Origin: Deuterostichococcus epilithicus
Taxonomy: Eukaryota; Chlorophyta; Trebouxiophyceae; Prasiolales; Stichococcaceae
Direction: 5' to 3'
Assembly (NCBI GenBank): GCA_033439295.1
Contig: JAVTLE010000016.1
Coordinates: 744,001-808,000, forward strand
Length of the DNA: 64,000 nt
Below the pieces are notes generated by a model. That model had not been told where the DNA came from. It searched no databases and saw only the letters and a program-made list of their open reading frames with translations. The first letter of the stretch is position 1. Every line of letters starts with the position of its first letter. Of the stretch, positions 47,701 to 60,600 are shown piece after piece. Made by a program: the position numbers and the translations under genes.

Positions 47701-50700
47701 CCTCTGATGTGTCGAACTCGCATGGCAGGCGGCCCACGCGGAGGCCGCGACCAACAGGGAGGCGGCCGCCGAGGCCGAGCAGCAGGCAGCGGCCACCATG
47801 GCGGCAGAGGCCGCCGCGGAAGCGGAGAGGCTGCGGGAAGCGGTCAAGGAGGCCGAGGCGCAGCGCGACGGCCTGGCGCTGAAGGTGGCGCAGGCGGCCG
47901 GCGCCATCCGCGCCGCCGACGAGCTGCGCGAGGCCAGGTGCGGGACTGTCGGACAGGGATGCTTTCATGCTGCAGCCTTGCCAAGCGACCAACGAGCCGT
48001 GTAGGGCCAGGCGCAAGTGGCCATACCTCGATCCAGAACCGCCCTCGTGTGCCTCAGCGTTGCACAGCATGCACAGCATGCATTGTTCCACATGTAATCA
48101 CATCCCTAACACAACGACTCTGCAGACTGTTCGTGGCGACGCAGGGGCTGGAGCAACGAAAGGCAATCGGATGTCCATTGAGTTGACACGGGCTAGGCTG
48201 CAGAGTCGATCTCATCAGTTGTTTGAGTATACAGACAGTGGACAAACCCCCGCCTGCTCCTGCTGAGCAGGCGCAAGCACAAGGTGGAGGTGCAGGCGCT
48301 GCAGCAGCAGCTCAAGTCGACCAGCATGGGCGCCAAGGGCGGCGCCGCCACCGCCGAGCGCCTGCAGAAGGAGCTGGAAAAGACCAGGTGCGTGATTCAA
48401 TATACGATTCTTGTATTGTCCATGATCATTCTGTGCATCTCATTCGAATGTTCTTGCTGCCCTGGTGCCCCATTCCTCATGTTTCCGCAGGTTTCTGCGG
48501 CGCCCTGTAATGTCCTGCATGGCGCATGCGGCCTGAGGCAGAGCACGGGACAACAGCAGCCAGCACCATGAAGCAGCAGTGGCACACGCTGCTGCGCTGC
48601 CTGTGGCCATGAAACTGCACGAAGCATGCAGGCGTCCCCTGCCCTTGGCTGCCAGAGTGGGGCAGTGCATATGTTGCCTGGACATGCCGCGTGCAGAGAA
48701 CACCTGCAGGAGCGGGAGGCACAGCTGGCGGGCGCCGTTAAGCTGGAACGCAGAAACATCTGTCAAAGCATGAGCATTGTTACATTCTAAACCCTACATG
48801 AACAGTCACTCTGGGCACAACCCGCGCAGGGAGAAGCTGCAGAAGCGGGAGGCTGAGCTGGCGGGCGCCAAGACGGACCGCGCCGCCGCGCAGCAGGAGC
48901 GGGCGGCCCTGGAGCGGCAGCTCAAGATGGTGCAGAGCCAGACGGGGCGCCTCACCAAGGACCTGGAGAAGAAGGTGGGGGCTGTGCACGTGTTTGGGGC
49001 GCGTGCGGTGCAATGTGGCGCGCCTGCGTCTGGGGGTGCTGTCTCAAGGCCGACATCGTCGGCAGGCCGACTGGGAGCGCCTGACACTGGAAAGCGCAAG
49101 TGGAGGCGTGGGGCGAGCTCACGCCCCGCATCACCCATCGCACCGCGCTGCCGCACCCCGCGTGCTGCCTGCCGGTGGTCCCTCGCCGTGTCATCACCCC
49201 GGTGCAGCACCGCTGACACGGAGCGGCACCGCACACAGTGCAGGGGCTGAGGCCCGCCGTCCTGCGTGCCCGCAGGGCGCGATCGAGAACAAGAAGCGGG
49301 AGACGATGATGGTGGGGCTGAAGGAAAAGAGCGGGCGCATAGGGGAGCTGGAGGGCGCGCTGTCCCGCGTCCAGCTGGAGCTGGAGCGTGTCGACTTCGC
49401 CTTGCGCGCCAAGACCAGTGCGGCTTCCCTCTCGTCTGGCCTCACAGCCCTGCACTGACAAGGCCGTGCGACTCCTGTCCAGCCTGCCCTTAGAACCCTG
49501 CGATTCAACCAGGCATCGAAGCGATGGCATCCATGCGTCGTGCAGCTGCAGCTGATGGGTCCCCTCATGGCACTGACCTGTGGCCCTCAAACCCAAACAA
49601 CAAATAGTGGCCCAGGGCTCAGTCACGACCCTCCTTCCGGTCGGCTTTGCGGCTTCAAGCATGGAGTGCAGAAGCCATCAACACTCTGGCGGGGCTGTGC
49701 GCATGACCGGAGTCCACAGGTCGCCCAGCTGCGGTGCTCGTATGGCCTGCAGGCGAGTGCGACGGCGTGGCGGAGGAGCTTGCAGAGGCACAGAAGGCAG
49801 GCGGGGAGGCCGCCGCCGAGCGCGACTTGCTGGCAGGGCAGCTGAGCGACCTTCGGGCTGAGCACGCCGAGCTGGCGGATGCGCACGGCGGGCTCAGGTG
49901 AGACTTTCCTGGAGTAACTGTAGCCCGCAGCGCTGCCCGACGCGTTCCGAGCGGGCAAGAGGGCGTGGGGTTGGCTTTGGCGCACCGGCAGTGCATGCAG
50001 CTGGTGTTGTGTTCACGCCACACAGCACGCTGGCGCCGAGCTCGCCTGCAGGTGGTGCGAGCTGGAGTGGAGCACACGAAACCACGGCATCGGGATCGAT
50101 GATTTGAGAGAGCTCTAAGGGCGTTCTGCTTCCTCGCCGCGCAATCAGGAAGGGCGCACCAAGCAGGCCAGGGTTCCACGCGGCCTTACGTCGCTGTGTG
50201 TTCGTTGCCGCACAGCGAGCAGCTGCAGGGCACAACAGACGAGCTGGACGCCTGCCGCGAGGCCAGGGCGGGCGTGGAGGAGCAGCTGGCGGCCGCCGAG
50301 GCGGCGGGGGCGGCCCTGGAGCAGGGCAAGGCCCAGCTGGCGGCTGACCTGGCGGCCAAGCAGGAGGCGCTGCAGGCGGCGCTGAGCCGCTGCGAGGCTG
50401 CAGAGGTAGGCATCTACTCAGCCGCGAACGGTTTCCACGTTTTTGTGTGATGGTTGCTGGCAGCCTGGCCGTGAAGGGAAGCAACCTGGAGCTGAGGGCG
50501 GCAGCACAGGCAGCACTGCGGGCCTCGGCACAGCCGCGGCGGACGCTGCCATGTGCTGCACTGCCTCGAAACAGCGCTGCTTCAGTGAACACGCCGCGTC
50601 GTACGGACTGCCCGCCCTGTCCGGCACAGCTGACTCGCTTCCTGCCGCGGCTACCGCAGGCGCAGCTGCCGGAGATCAGGGAACTCAGCGAGCAGCTGCG

Positions 50701-53700
50701 CAAGGCGTACGAGGAGATGAGTGACGCCGACTTCAAGGCTGCCGAAGCAGCTGCTGCCGCTGAGACGCGGGAGGCCGCCCTCGCGGTGAGATTCCGAATA
50801 CCGATTTGCAGACTCCGTTTACGTTGATGATGTTGCCAGTCCCCATCTAGCTGTTGCTTGCTTCCAATGGCTACACAAGCACAACTCCGAGTCGTGCACT
50901 GCATGTTCCAGGCTTCAAGCATGCTCTGCAGCCCTGTGGCTGTGCTGTGCTTGTTCAAAGCCGGGGAGCCGCCCGCATGGTAACAATTGTCTCATGACTG
51001 CAAACCTCTCGCCCTTGACCAGGAGGAGAAGGCAGCGCTAGAGGCGGCTGCGGCAGCGGCGGCGGAGGCGTCTGCCGCCAACGCGGCCGCACTGGGGCAG
51101 CAGCTGGAGGCGAAGGCTGCCGAGCTGGAGGAGGCACGAGCCGACGCCGCCGCGACGCGCGAGGCGCTCGCGGAGGCGGCGGCGGCACGGGACAAGGCGG
51201 CTGCCGAATGCTGCGAGCACGCCGAATACTCCGAGACCATCGAAGGTGCTGCTGCACTCGCAGCCCTCCGCATGTGCACGTGGCGGCTGCCTCGCTTCGC
51301 CTTGCAGCACAGTGTGCCTTCCTGTCTTCTCCCTGTCTTCTGGGGGAGCATGCGTGGGGGATGGTCGTCCCTGCGCACCAGCACAGCATGCGCCGCGGGC
51401 CTTCCCTCCGTGCCTCGGAAGCCCCATGCATCCCTCAACTCTGACACCCAACACGCTGCAGCCACGCTCAACGAGCGGGAGCTGGAGGTGGCCGGGCTCA
51501 AGGCGCAGCTCGGGGCGGCAGCCTCCGCGTCGGCGGCGCTGCAGGCCGTCCGCGACGAGCTGGCCGCGGATGGCGACCGCCTCAGGTGCGGCCTGCCCGG
51601 CGTCATCCGATGGCCCTGCCCTGTGACACCACCTGCTGCCGGCAGCCAAGCCGGGCTGCCGCTGATGCGACGTGCTGACGCTTCGGAGTGCCTCGCTAGC
51701 TCCGCCGCATGTCGACCCAGAGGGCGGCTGTGCAAGCTGCTTCATGAGGCATAGGCTGCTAACTTGGTAGCTCGGACGTTCCAGGGTGGAGCTTGACGCA
51801 GCGGTGCAACGGGAGCAGGCCCTATCGCAGCAGGCCGAATATCTTGGCGCCGAGGTGGCCGCCTTGCAGGTGCAGTGTCCCACTTGCTGCTGCTGTATAT
51901 CCGTCTTTTGCAAATGAATTTTGCAGGTGATTGATGGATGCAGCAAGCGTGCAAAAGACGCAGTGTCGCTGGAGTGCGAGATGTCGGGTGACTGGTGGTT
52001 GGTGGCCCTGTTACGTCTCGCTCCTCATTGGCAGCTGAGGCTCAGTCAGGGGAGGGGAATCGCCGCCTCTCTGCACTTGTGCGACTCGCTCGTCGCTGCT
52101 TCCATTGAACTGGCGGTTGGAGGCTTGAGCTTTGTTGTTGAAGCAGCAGGAGCACATCGAGGAGGCGCGGGCGCGGCGCTCGGAGGCGCAGGCCGAGATG
52201 GAGGCGCAGCACTCGGCCGCCGTCGACTCCGCAAATGCATGGAAGGCGGCCGCCGAGGAGGTGCGCGCAGAGCGGGAGCGCCTGGAGGGCGAGGCCGGCC
52301 AGATGGCGGCGGGCCTGGCGGCGCTGCGGCAGCAGCTGCAGGTAGGGTCTTACAAAAGGCAGACGCGGACACACACACACACAACATGGCTCTGGGGTCC
52401 CCTGATAACCCCTTGGGAGGCTGCGAGAGTGCCTGGAGGGGCGGGATCGGCCATGGCTGCGGCGGACTTGGCGAAGCAGCATTGGCCGCTTCTGCCTCCA
52501 GGCAGTCCCGGCTGAGGTGCAGCTGCTGCGGGCGCGCTGCTTGATGACCATTCGGCAACCCCCTCTTGCGACCTTGAGACCGTTGAGGCCTTCTGGAGGG
52601 TTCATCGTTGAGGCTGCGAGGTGCAAGACCTGCTGACGCTGCCAGCGTGGAGACACCCAGCGGGTGCCTGAAACCCACCTCCGTAGCCGTGCCAGCGCTT
52701 GACAGGCCGAGCTGCGACTCCCGTGTGGCGCTTGCGGTTGCAGGCTGCCTCGTGGTGGCCCCGTGCTCGACTTGTGGCGGAGGCGTACAGTCTGTGAATG
52801 CTGCCCCCAGAGCCGGGACGCCGACTGATCTGAGCCGTTTGGACGATTCCTGTGCAGGAGCAGCAGGAGGCGGCACAGGCAGCGCAGGCCTCGGCCGCGG
52901 AGCAGCAGCAGCGCGCAGCCGCAGCAGAGGCGGCGCATGCGCAGGCGGCCGCCAGTGCGGCGCAGCTGCAGCAAGACCTCGACAACATGCGGGTGTGCAA
53001 TTTGCAATTTGTGGTTTGTAATAGAACTCGCCACATACAACCTATTGCTGGCACGCCTCCAGCAAGGGCCCGGCTGCCCCTGCCTCATGCACTTCCAGTC
53101 ATGCTCCCGCCTCGGGTAGGAGTGCAACAGGCTCATCTTGGGGTGCGTCCCTTCTGCAGGCGGCCGCCTCAGAGGGGGAGTCCGCTTCCGAATCCCTGCG
53201 GCAGCAGCTGGCCAACCGCGAGGCGGGCATCGTCGAGCTGCAGTCGCGGCTGGCCGCCTCGCAGGCGGCCGCCGCCGAGGCCGAAACCGCAGTCGCCCAG
53301 CTGCAGCAGCAGGCCGCGGAGCGGGAGGCGGCGGCGGACGGCGCGGCGGCTGCCGCCGCTGAGCTGGCGGCGCAGCTGGATGCCACGGCGGCGCAGCTGG
53401 CGGAGAGGACCTCTGCGCTTGAGGACGTGGCGGAAAAGCGCGCGGCACTGGAGGCCGAGGCGCAGCAGCTGGTCGGCGAACTAAATGTGGCGACCGAGGC
53501 AGCGGACGCGGCGGCTGCAGCCGCCGCCAAGGAGCTCACGGCCGCGCAGGTGCACTATGCTGGCGGAGGTGCAGCGCGCTGTTGATGAGAGGCATGCATC
53601 CGGGATCTTAGACGATGCAGGAGGCTGCGCAGGCCGGCGGCTGGACGTGGGAGTGTGGGTCTGAGGGTCGTGCTGCTCTGAAATCGTACTCTGTGGCAAC

Positions 53701-56340
53701 CATTGCAGTCTGGTCTGGACAGGGTGAGAGGAGGACATTGGAAGTCCTCTCCTGCCTCAAGCTGGTCGTAGCGAAGATGAGCCAGGAAGTCTGTGCAAGC
53801 ATGATGACGAACAACGACATGACGTGCCGCAGGCCGCCGCGCAGGCGGAGCTGCAGGCAGCGCTCGAGGCTGCGGCGACAGCCGCCGCGGCGCAGCTCGA
53901 GACAGAGCGCCGTCGGCTGGCAGAGGCGGAGAAGAGTATCGAGGCGCTGACGGCGGCGGCGGGCGCCGACAAGGAGTCGGCCATGGCTGCGCTGCAGGTG
54001 CGGACGGTGCTGTTTCTTCCCTCGCATCGTGATTCGAGATGTGGTAAGCAAGAGACCCGCCATGGCCGCGCTGCAGGTATGCACGGTGCTGGTTGCTCCC
54101 TCGCATCGTGATCCGAGACTGGTATGCAGGAGGATCGCCGCGGCTGTGCTGCAGGCGCCGCCTCAGGCGCCGCCTGTTCTGCCAGCCTGCTGATGTTGCA
54201 TCGCCGTTGGGGTGGGGACTGCAATCTATCTCTTAGTTTGCGAGGTCAGAGGGCCTGTAGCAGGGTCGGCGGCAGGCAGGACCGGCATATGTGTGCAAAT
54301 GTGCCCAGGAAGCACCATCCAAGAGCTGCAACTGTCGCGCCCTGCTCGGTGCACTCGGCGGAGTCAGGTGGCAGTTGGCAGGCGGCATCATCTCCTAATC
54401 TCCTGTTGCATCCGTTTTGAGTTGAATTAGCCGGCATGGTAGGCGGAGGCTGAGCGCTCGCTGGAGGAGGAGCGCAGCCGGGCGGCCGCCGCAGCGGCCA
54501 CCCTGGAGCGCCAGCTGGCGGACGCGCGCGCGCAGGCGGCCGCCGCAGGCGAGGCCATCGCGGTGGAGGCCGCCAGCCGCGACGCGGCGCAGACGCTGTC
54601 GCAGCGCCTCCGCGAGCAGCTGGCCCAGTTGCAGGTGACTCGACGGGCTGCAGCCCCGCCTTCAGCGATATCGACCAGACCTGTTCGCTGCCCGAAGACG
54701 GGTTGCGGTGATCGATCAGCGACGCGGCTGCTGTTTCATATGCCGGCCTGAGCATCACAGCGGCCACAGCGCAGCCTGACCCCTCGCATATGACCTGCAC
54801 GTGCGCCGGGCCTGTGCATGCCGGCGGGCGCGTCATCCAGCACCCACTCGACTCAGCCCTCCAACTCAACTCAAACAAACTCCCACTCAAGAACTCTCAG
54901 ACTCCCACTAAACCGCCTAAACCCTGCAGGAGGCCAAGGAAGCGGCCGACACGGCAGTGGCGGCACACGAGCGGGAGCGCGACGCCATGGCTGCGGCGTC
55001 GGCGGCGGAGCTGGAGGACCTCCGCGCGGCGCTTGCGGAGCAGGCGGAGCAGGCTGCCGAGCGGCAGGCGGCGGCCGCAGAGCAGCGCCTTGCCACGGCG
55101 CGGGCGGAGAAGCAGGTGGGTCTCTGCTCGCGGATCGGCTGCTGTGTTGTCGGGGGAGGGCTTGTACCGCGGTGCCTGCATGGACCGCTGTAATGGGCTG
55201 CAGAGGCGCCGTCAACCAAGACGTTCAGCACCAGCAGTAGCCGCTGCTGAACGAATTGGATGATGGCACGAATCCGATGGTGCTGGACTTCTGGCTCAGC
55301 AGCCCTTTACAGCAGTCATCCTGGTCCAGGCAAGGAGGCAACACGCAGGTCGCATTGTAGGCAGGGTGCGAGTTGCTGCTTCCGCCAACATGTCGCACCT
55401 GCATCGTGGATAGTAGCGACAGCGGCCACAGGCCCTGGACGCCGTGCCACAGCGCTCCAGAACCCGGCAGTTTGTAGGGCAGAAAGCAGGGAATGAGCAG
55501 TCGAGGAACCACCGCAGTAGTCCTGCACATGATAAAGAGTAGGATATAGGTAGGATATAGGTAGGAAAAAAGTAGACCGCGAGCCTGCAGCACAGAGATG
55601 GCATCTGAGCTGAGGGCGTGGCTGTCCGCCCACAGGCGGCGCAGGCGGCGGCCGAGCGGGCGGGCAAGGAGGTTGCGCGCTTGCGCTCGGAGCTGACCGA
55701 GCTGCAGCGCGCAGTCGAGGCGGGCGACCCTGCAGCGGCCACCGCCGCCGCCGCGCAGGTGCCATGCAGTCATGCACCGGGCCGCTGGCAGCGAGTCCCT
55801 CGCATGCTCCGACGGACGTGGCAACTCGTGCATGTGCAATTTGCGTACTTCTCACGGGCCGCAGGCATGTGGCTCCTGCTGCTGCAGAAGCTGCTTTGAG
55901 TCCATTCTAAGAGCTCGTGGGATGTACTCAGCAGCATCTCTACAGCGCCGATCTCAGATGAGCAGAAGAGTTAGCTGGCAGCAGGAGGGTTCAAGTGATC
56001 ATGCCGCACTTGCAGCTGGCGGAGGTGAGGGAGCAGGCGGACCGGCGCATCGCCAAGCTAAACGGCGCGCTGCAGGCCGCTGAGTCGCGCTGCCACGCCG
56101 CGGAAGCGGCTGCCGCCGCGCAGCCGGCGGCCGCACCACCACCGCAGCAGCAGGTGCACGCCCGCTCCTGCAGCAGCTCTGTCACTTTGCCATGCCGAGT
56201 CGAAAGATACAATGCGCTGGTCGTCGCTTGAAGAACCCACGTGTGACAGATGCACAAGTGCAGGGTTGTTTCTCAGTGTGTTGCACAGCAGTTTCGCCCC
56301 ATACACTGGCGATGGCACCTCCCTTGGAGCCGCATCCGGC

Positions 56341-56376
<36 letters not shown>

Positions 56377-57057
56377 CCGGACAACCAGCAGTTTTGCAGC
56401 GGTGTATGACCCCTGACCAGGCAAATCTTCCTGCGTGCAAAAGGGGCTGGCGGAGGCGGCCAAGCGAGCAGCGCTGCTGGAGGGCGAGCTTCGGGCGGCC
56501 AAGCGGCGGGAGACTAAGCTGGTGGCCACACACTTCCGTCTGCGCCAGGACATCGCTGAGGCGGGCGGCGATCTCAGGTGCGTGCGCGTTCAGCTCGCCC
56601 AGTCCTGTGTGTTGTGCTGCTGGCGATCGGATACGGATTTCCTAAACCCCTCATGCTCGGGGTTACGAAGCCACGGCCTGACACCGGACGTGTTGATTTT
56701 TTTTTGCTGAGTGCTAGGGCACCTAGGGTATGCCCAAGTGCATGTCTGGGCGATGGTCTTCGTACCAACCACGTGAGAATTGCCTGACATTTGTTCGACC
56801 CTGCTATTTGCAGGCAATTCGACAAGCTAAAGGAGGTCCGGCAGCTGGAGTATGAGCTGGACTTTGCGCAGAACCGCGCCAGGCGGGACATTGTGGCGCT
56901 GCAGGCACGGCTCAAGCAGGCGCTCGGCAGCGGCGGCAGCGTCCCAGCCAGCAGCGGCAGCCAGCCGGTGGCGCAGCCCTCGGCGCAGAAGCCGGCCGGC
57001 GGCAAGCATGCAGCCACCGAGAGGCAGCCGCTGGCGGCTGGCAAAGAGAACGTCTGA
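39924..57057 (+). CDS. Giant kinesin-7 (CENP-E-like) motor with long alanine-rich coiled coil
   Basis: Plus-end microtubule motor of the kinesin-7 class, whose members act in chromosome congression or cytokinesis. Exons 1-15 are in phase: 39924-39937 (14 nt, reading MENI+S), 40229-40379, 40612-40755, 41049-41120, 41350-41571, 41933-42041, 42263-42364, 42571-42668, 42840-42926, 43062-43138, 43388-43514, 43573-43985, 44184-44351, 44500-44665 and 44884-45022. Motor motifs: [10 protein letters not shown]-loop [27 protein letters not shown] (switch I), [12 protein letters not shown] (switch II), [20 protein letters not shown], then the neck [13 protein letters not shown]. About 26 further exons to 57057 encode almost uninterrupted Ala/Glu/Leu-rich coiled coil, for roughly 2,200 aa in total. 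KEN motifs occur near residue 15, near 44.52 kb and at the extreme C terminus (AGKENV). Exon 12 (non-coil) and several late boundaries are less certain. An N is at 46901. Confidence 0.9.
41728..41759. repeat. (AGC)n tract, about 11 units, intronic
   Basis: Perfect trinucleotide run in kinesin intron 5 (41572-41932). Confidence 0.9.
45561..45640. repeat. 40-bp tandem duplication at a splice acceptor
   Basis: Two adjacent 40-bp copies (45561-45600 and 45601-45640) differ at a handful of positions. The second ends at the acceptor of the exon starting 45642 in the kinesin gene ([17 protein letters not shown]). The first copy ends in the same way with ACAG, so it duplicates a potential 3' splice site 40 bp upstream. 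Confidence 0.85.
52369..52384. repeat. (AC)n microsatellite, intronic
   Basis: About 8 AC units in a kinesin intron just downstream of the exon ending LAALRQQLQ. Confidence 0.8.
53981..54124. repeat. Imperfect tandem duplication spanning an exon end and its donor
   Basis: A unit of about 65 bp starting CCATGGCTGCGCTGCAGGT (53981) recurs at 54060 with about 79-bp spacing, including the shared CCCTCGCATCGTGAT segment. The first copy contains the end of a kinesin exon (ESAMAALQ) and its GT donor; the second lies in the intron and repeats both the coding end and a GT donor. Confidence 0.8.
56341..56377. repeat. (GCA)n tract, about 12 units, intronic
   Basis: Perfect run in the kinesin intron between the exon ending in PPPQQQ (about 56152) and the exon starting near 56440. 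Confidence 0.9.
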
Positions 57058-57634
57058 GTGTTGTGGTGCCCAGATCTAGACAAGAAGGTGGCATCTGACG
57101 TAATGTTTTGGGCTTGCAAATCATCAGCGTTCAAGGCGGTTGGGCTGCACATGGCGGTGCCACGTTGACTTGACCGCAGAGTTAATAGGTAGATGTTATG
57201 GTCTTGTACAATCAAGTTGAAAGAGGCAGGCCGCATGCGCCAATCCAAGCGGCAGCGGCCTGGGAACATTGTCTGCGACTATAAACATCGTGCTGCGCGT
57301 GCTCCGTGCTGGCTGTGGAAAAGCACGCAAGCTCATTTCACTCCATTAATTTGAGCGTACTACTGCTCAGTGCTGGGCAGTACGCTTACAAGCTTCGTGT
57401 TGACCGCCCCAAGCTGACGCTTCTGAGTTGTATCGTAAGGTTTGTTGTTGCAGCGACAGGGGCAATTGGCTTTATTACACATCTCAAAAGGCTTCAATAG
57501 CTTCGATGTGTCTCCCACGTCCAGACCGATATAGTAATTGCAACATGCCGAAACGACAGCCTGGGACAGTCCTCGGGCCACCCCGGTGATCCTGCTCCCT
57601 GACAGGTCGCACTGGACAATCTCATTCCGCGGCC
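57058..57634. promoter_or_regulatory. Intergenic region, kinesin-7 to GEN1-like
   Basis: 577 bp between two plus-strand genes, with clearly lower GC than the flanking exons. A TATAAA-like element occurs at about 57281-57286, roughly 350 bp before the GEN1-like ATG; whether it is used is unknown. No coding exon seen. Confidence 0.45.
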
Positions 57635-60600
57635 ATGGGTGTACAGTCGCTATGGACCTTGCTGAACCAGGAGGGCCTGGTCAAGCAGCTGGAGGTGGGT
57701 GAAGTCCGCCACTATTGACACCTTGCGTGCCAGTCGTTTGCTGCACGACCCGGCCGACTTACGAATACGAAACCGTCGTTTCATGTCTTTGACATGTAGG
57801 GGGCGCGGGGGCAGCACCGCGACATCATGTTGCAAGTGGCCGGCAAGGCGGTCGCAGTGGACCTGTCGGTCTGGCTGATGCAGGCCACCAATCAGGTCGC
57901 TACGGAGGGCCTGTTCACCGACGAGGGGCGCGCTGTCAAGGTCGTCCTCGAGCGGGTGCGGCAGGTTGCTGTTGGCGGCACCGCCATGTGGCAACGCCGT
58001 CCGAACATGCAATCTGCTGTCTGGCCGAGCGCGCTGGCTGTTGACATGACAGGCTTGTTGAAGGCCAGAGAAGAGACGACATCTGCCGCTCAGAGTCTGT
58101 GCTGTCCAGACCACTGCGTTCTCAAACTTGGGATCACCCTCCCACCCTGCCTCGGGTATGAGCTGCCGCATGCAATGGGTTGCAGACCATCAACTGGCTG
58201 CGGCATGGGGTGGCGCCCATCGGCGTGGCCGAGGGTTTGGCGCCGCAAGAGAAACTCGCAACGCTGGAGGCACGCTGCCTGGCGGTGACCGGTCATGCGC
58301 GCGGCGGCAGCGCCGTGCGCCAGTCGGCGGCGTCGCTGCGGCTGTCGAGTCTCGCTTGCGAGCTGCTGGAGGCCCTGGTGCGGTCGTTCCCTTGTCACAT
58401 CACTTGTGGGTTAGAAAGAGAAGATTTGCAGTTGGTAGCATGTCCGCTGCGCCCCAAGGCATTGCTCGTCTGCTGGCGTTGCCGAGGCTCCTGCCCCCTT
58501 GTTGAGGTACTTCGGAGCCGACTAGGAGCCGACTAAGTGGAGACTGAAAGCAGTCATGCATTGATCTGTATGGTGCGACGGAGCCGCTGCCAGTCACCGC
58601 TGCAGCTTCACCATTCTGCTGCATCATCAAATGGCTGAATGTCATCAGGGCACTGCTCGACACGCTCTGCGATATTCAGACGTGGACAAATCCATTGCTG
58701 AAGGGCCTGCCGACGATCGAGGCACCAGGCGAGGCAGAGGCGACGGCGGCGGCGCTCAATGCGGCGGGCCATGTGGACGCGGTTGGCACGCCCGATGGCG
58801 ACGCCCTGCTGTTTGGCGCCCGCACGCTGTTCCACACCCTGAAGCTGCAGGCACGTTGCATGCACATGGCGGGAATTGTGCTTTGTGTGACGGATCTCGA
58901 TAGGGATCTCTCGGAGGAGCTTGCCTACACAGGTGGCAAGCCCTACCTGTGTAGGCGTGTCAGGACTGTTCATGTTAGCACTGTGAAGCACGCAGAGGCA
59001 GGCGCTCTAAAGTCACCGGCCCCGGTTCTGCCTGGCGCTCAGATTGGGTTGTTAGACCGATTTGACATCCTGCCATCGACTTCGTGCAGACGGCCAGCCC
59101 GCTGGAGGCTGTGCTGAAGCAGTGCGAGGTCGCGAACGTGTGCCGGGTCCTGGGCGCCCCGGCCGATGCGGCCGTCTCGGTGAGCGAAGGCTGCCGGCGC
59201 GCAGCCCACTCTAGGGTTCAGGGTTCTTGGTCCTGCCCTTTCGCTGCAGGCACGGGCCGGGGCTGTTTTGGCGCAGTGCCACCACGCAGCTGCAAACTTG
59301 CTCTCTCCGTCTCTCTCAGGGTTACTACCTCCTGAAACATGTGTCTACACTGGCTCGCTGGCAGTGCTGACACGACTGCAACTGCGACATGAGAGGTGCT
59401 TCTCGTCCTCCCGGGCAGGCGTTGACGGCGGCGGCGCTGCTGTGCGGCGGCGACTACGACGGCGGCGGCGGCGCCGGGCATGTGGGTGCGCGCCAGGCCT
59501 TCACCGTCGTGCGCACGCTGCTGGCAGACGCGCGCCGGGTGAGCCGCAGGGGGGCGGGAAGCCAGTGTAATTGGAGTCCGAGCCAGCGCCTGCCTCAGGG
59601 CGGCGCACCTTGCCTGCGTGCAGTCGGCTGCAGGCTGCATGAATTTCTGCACCAGCTGCAAGTCTTACTCGATCTGCAACAGCTTCGACAGATGCCAAGT
59701 GCGACCCATGCCCGGCAGTCCAAGCACGGTCACCCTGACACCAGCTTTCCCGGCGCCCTTTGCAGTCGGGGCGAGACGACGGCGACGTGCTGGCGCTGCT
59801 GGCAGCAGAACTGGCAAAGGCGCCCACCGACGAGTTTCGCGACCTCAAGGGCTGCACCCGCTGCAAGCGCTGCGGTGCGAGCTGCCTGTGGCCTGACTGT
59901 GTTGCAATGCAGGTTGTCATGGCCTTCCGGGTAGGGGACATTCCACAAGGGGAATAGCGTCCTCAGTTGCCTAGCTGCATGCATGTGCGACTTACAGTCT
60001 GGACAACAGCATACAGCCTTGTGGGATCAGCGTTGTTTTGGCAGTGTGTGTCTCAGCAGCCTGCACACTGCGATGGTCCCTGAGTCGCCGACAGCCGCCG
60101 ACCAATACACACCACTGCACACCCAGAAGCTGCTCAGGTCCACTCGAGGGCGCGTGCCCCATCGCAGGACACGACGGCTGCCGCAAGCAGAAGATCCAGC
60201 AGCACTCGGGGCGGAACCGCTGCGCGGCGTGCCCCGAGACTGAGGACGGCTGCTGCGCCGAGGCGGTCCCCCTGCCGGAACCGTGCCCCTGCCGCTTCTG
60301 CCGAACTGCGGATGCCCGCCTCGTCACCCGGGTGGGTGCCGCAGAACACGACCGATCTAGCGCCCTACCCGTGTCAGGAGGAACCAATTGTGGCGCGCGG
60401 AAGGGCAGTCAGCAGAAAAAGGGGCGCCACTGTCCGGTGGCTGATCTGGGTGCACACAACGAACATGCTGTGCAACTGTTGTAACCATGCGCACCTCGTC
60501 TGGATTTTGTCCCTCTCTCTCGTGCCCTCTCGAAAGTTGCCACTCGGAGCCAAGCTGCGGCAACTTCCTGCAGAGTTGAATTGCGGCGTTCTCTGCTCAT

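Noticed and set aside
45034-56500. Long minus-strand frames across the kinesin tail rich in Ala/Arg/Ser
   Set aside because: They are antisense shadows of GC-rich coiled-coil exons (GCC/GCG codons reversed) and have no splice or domain logic of their own.
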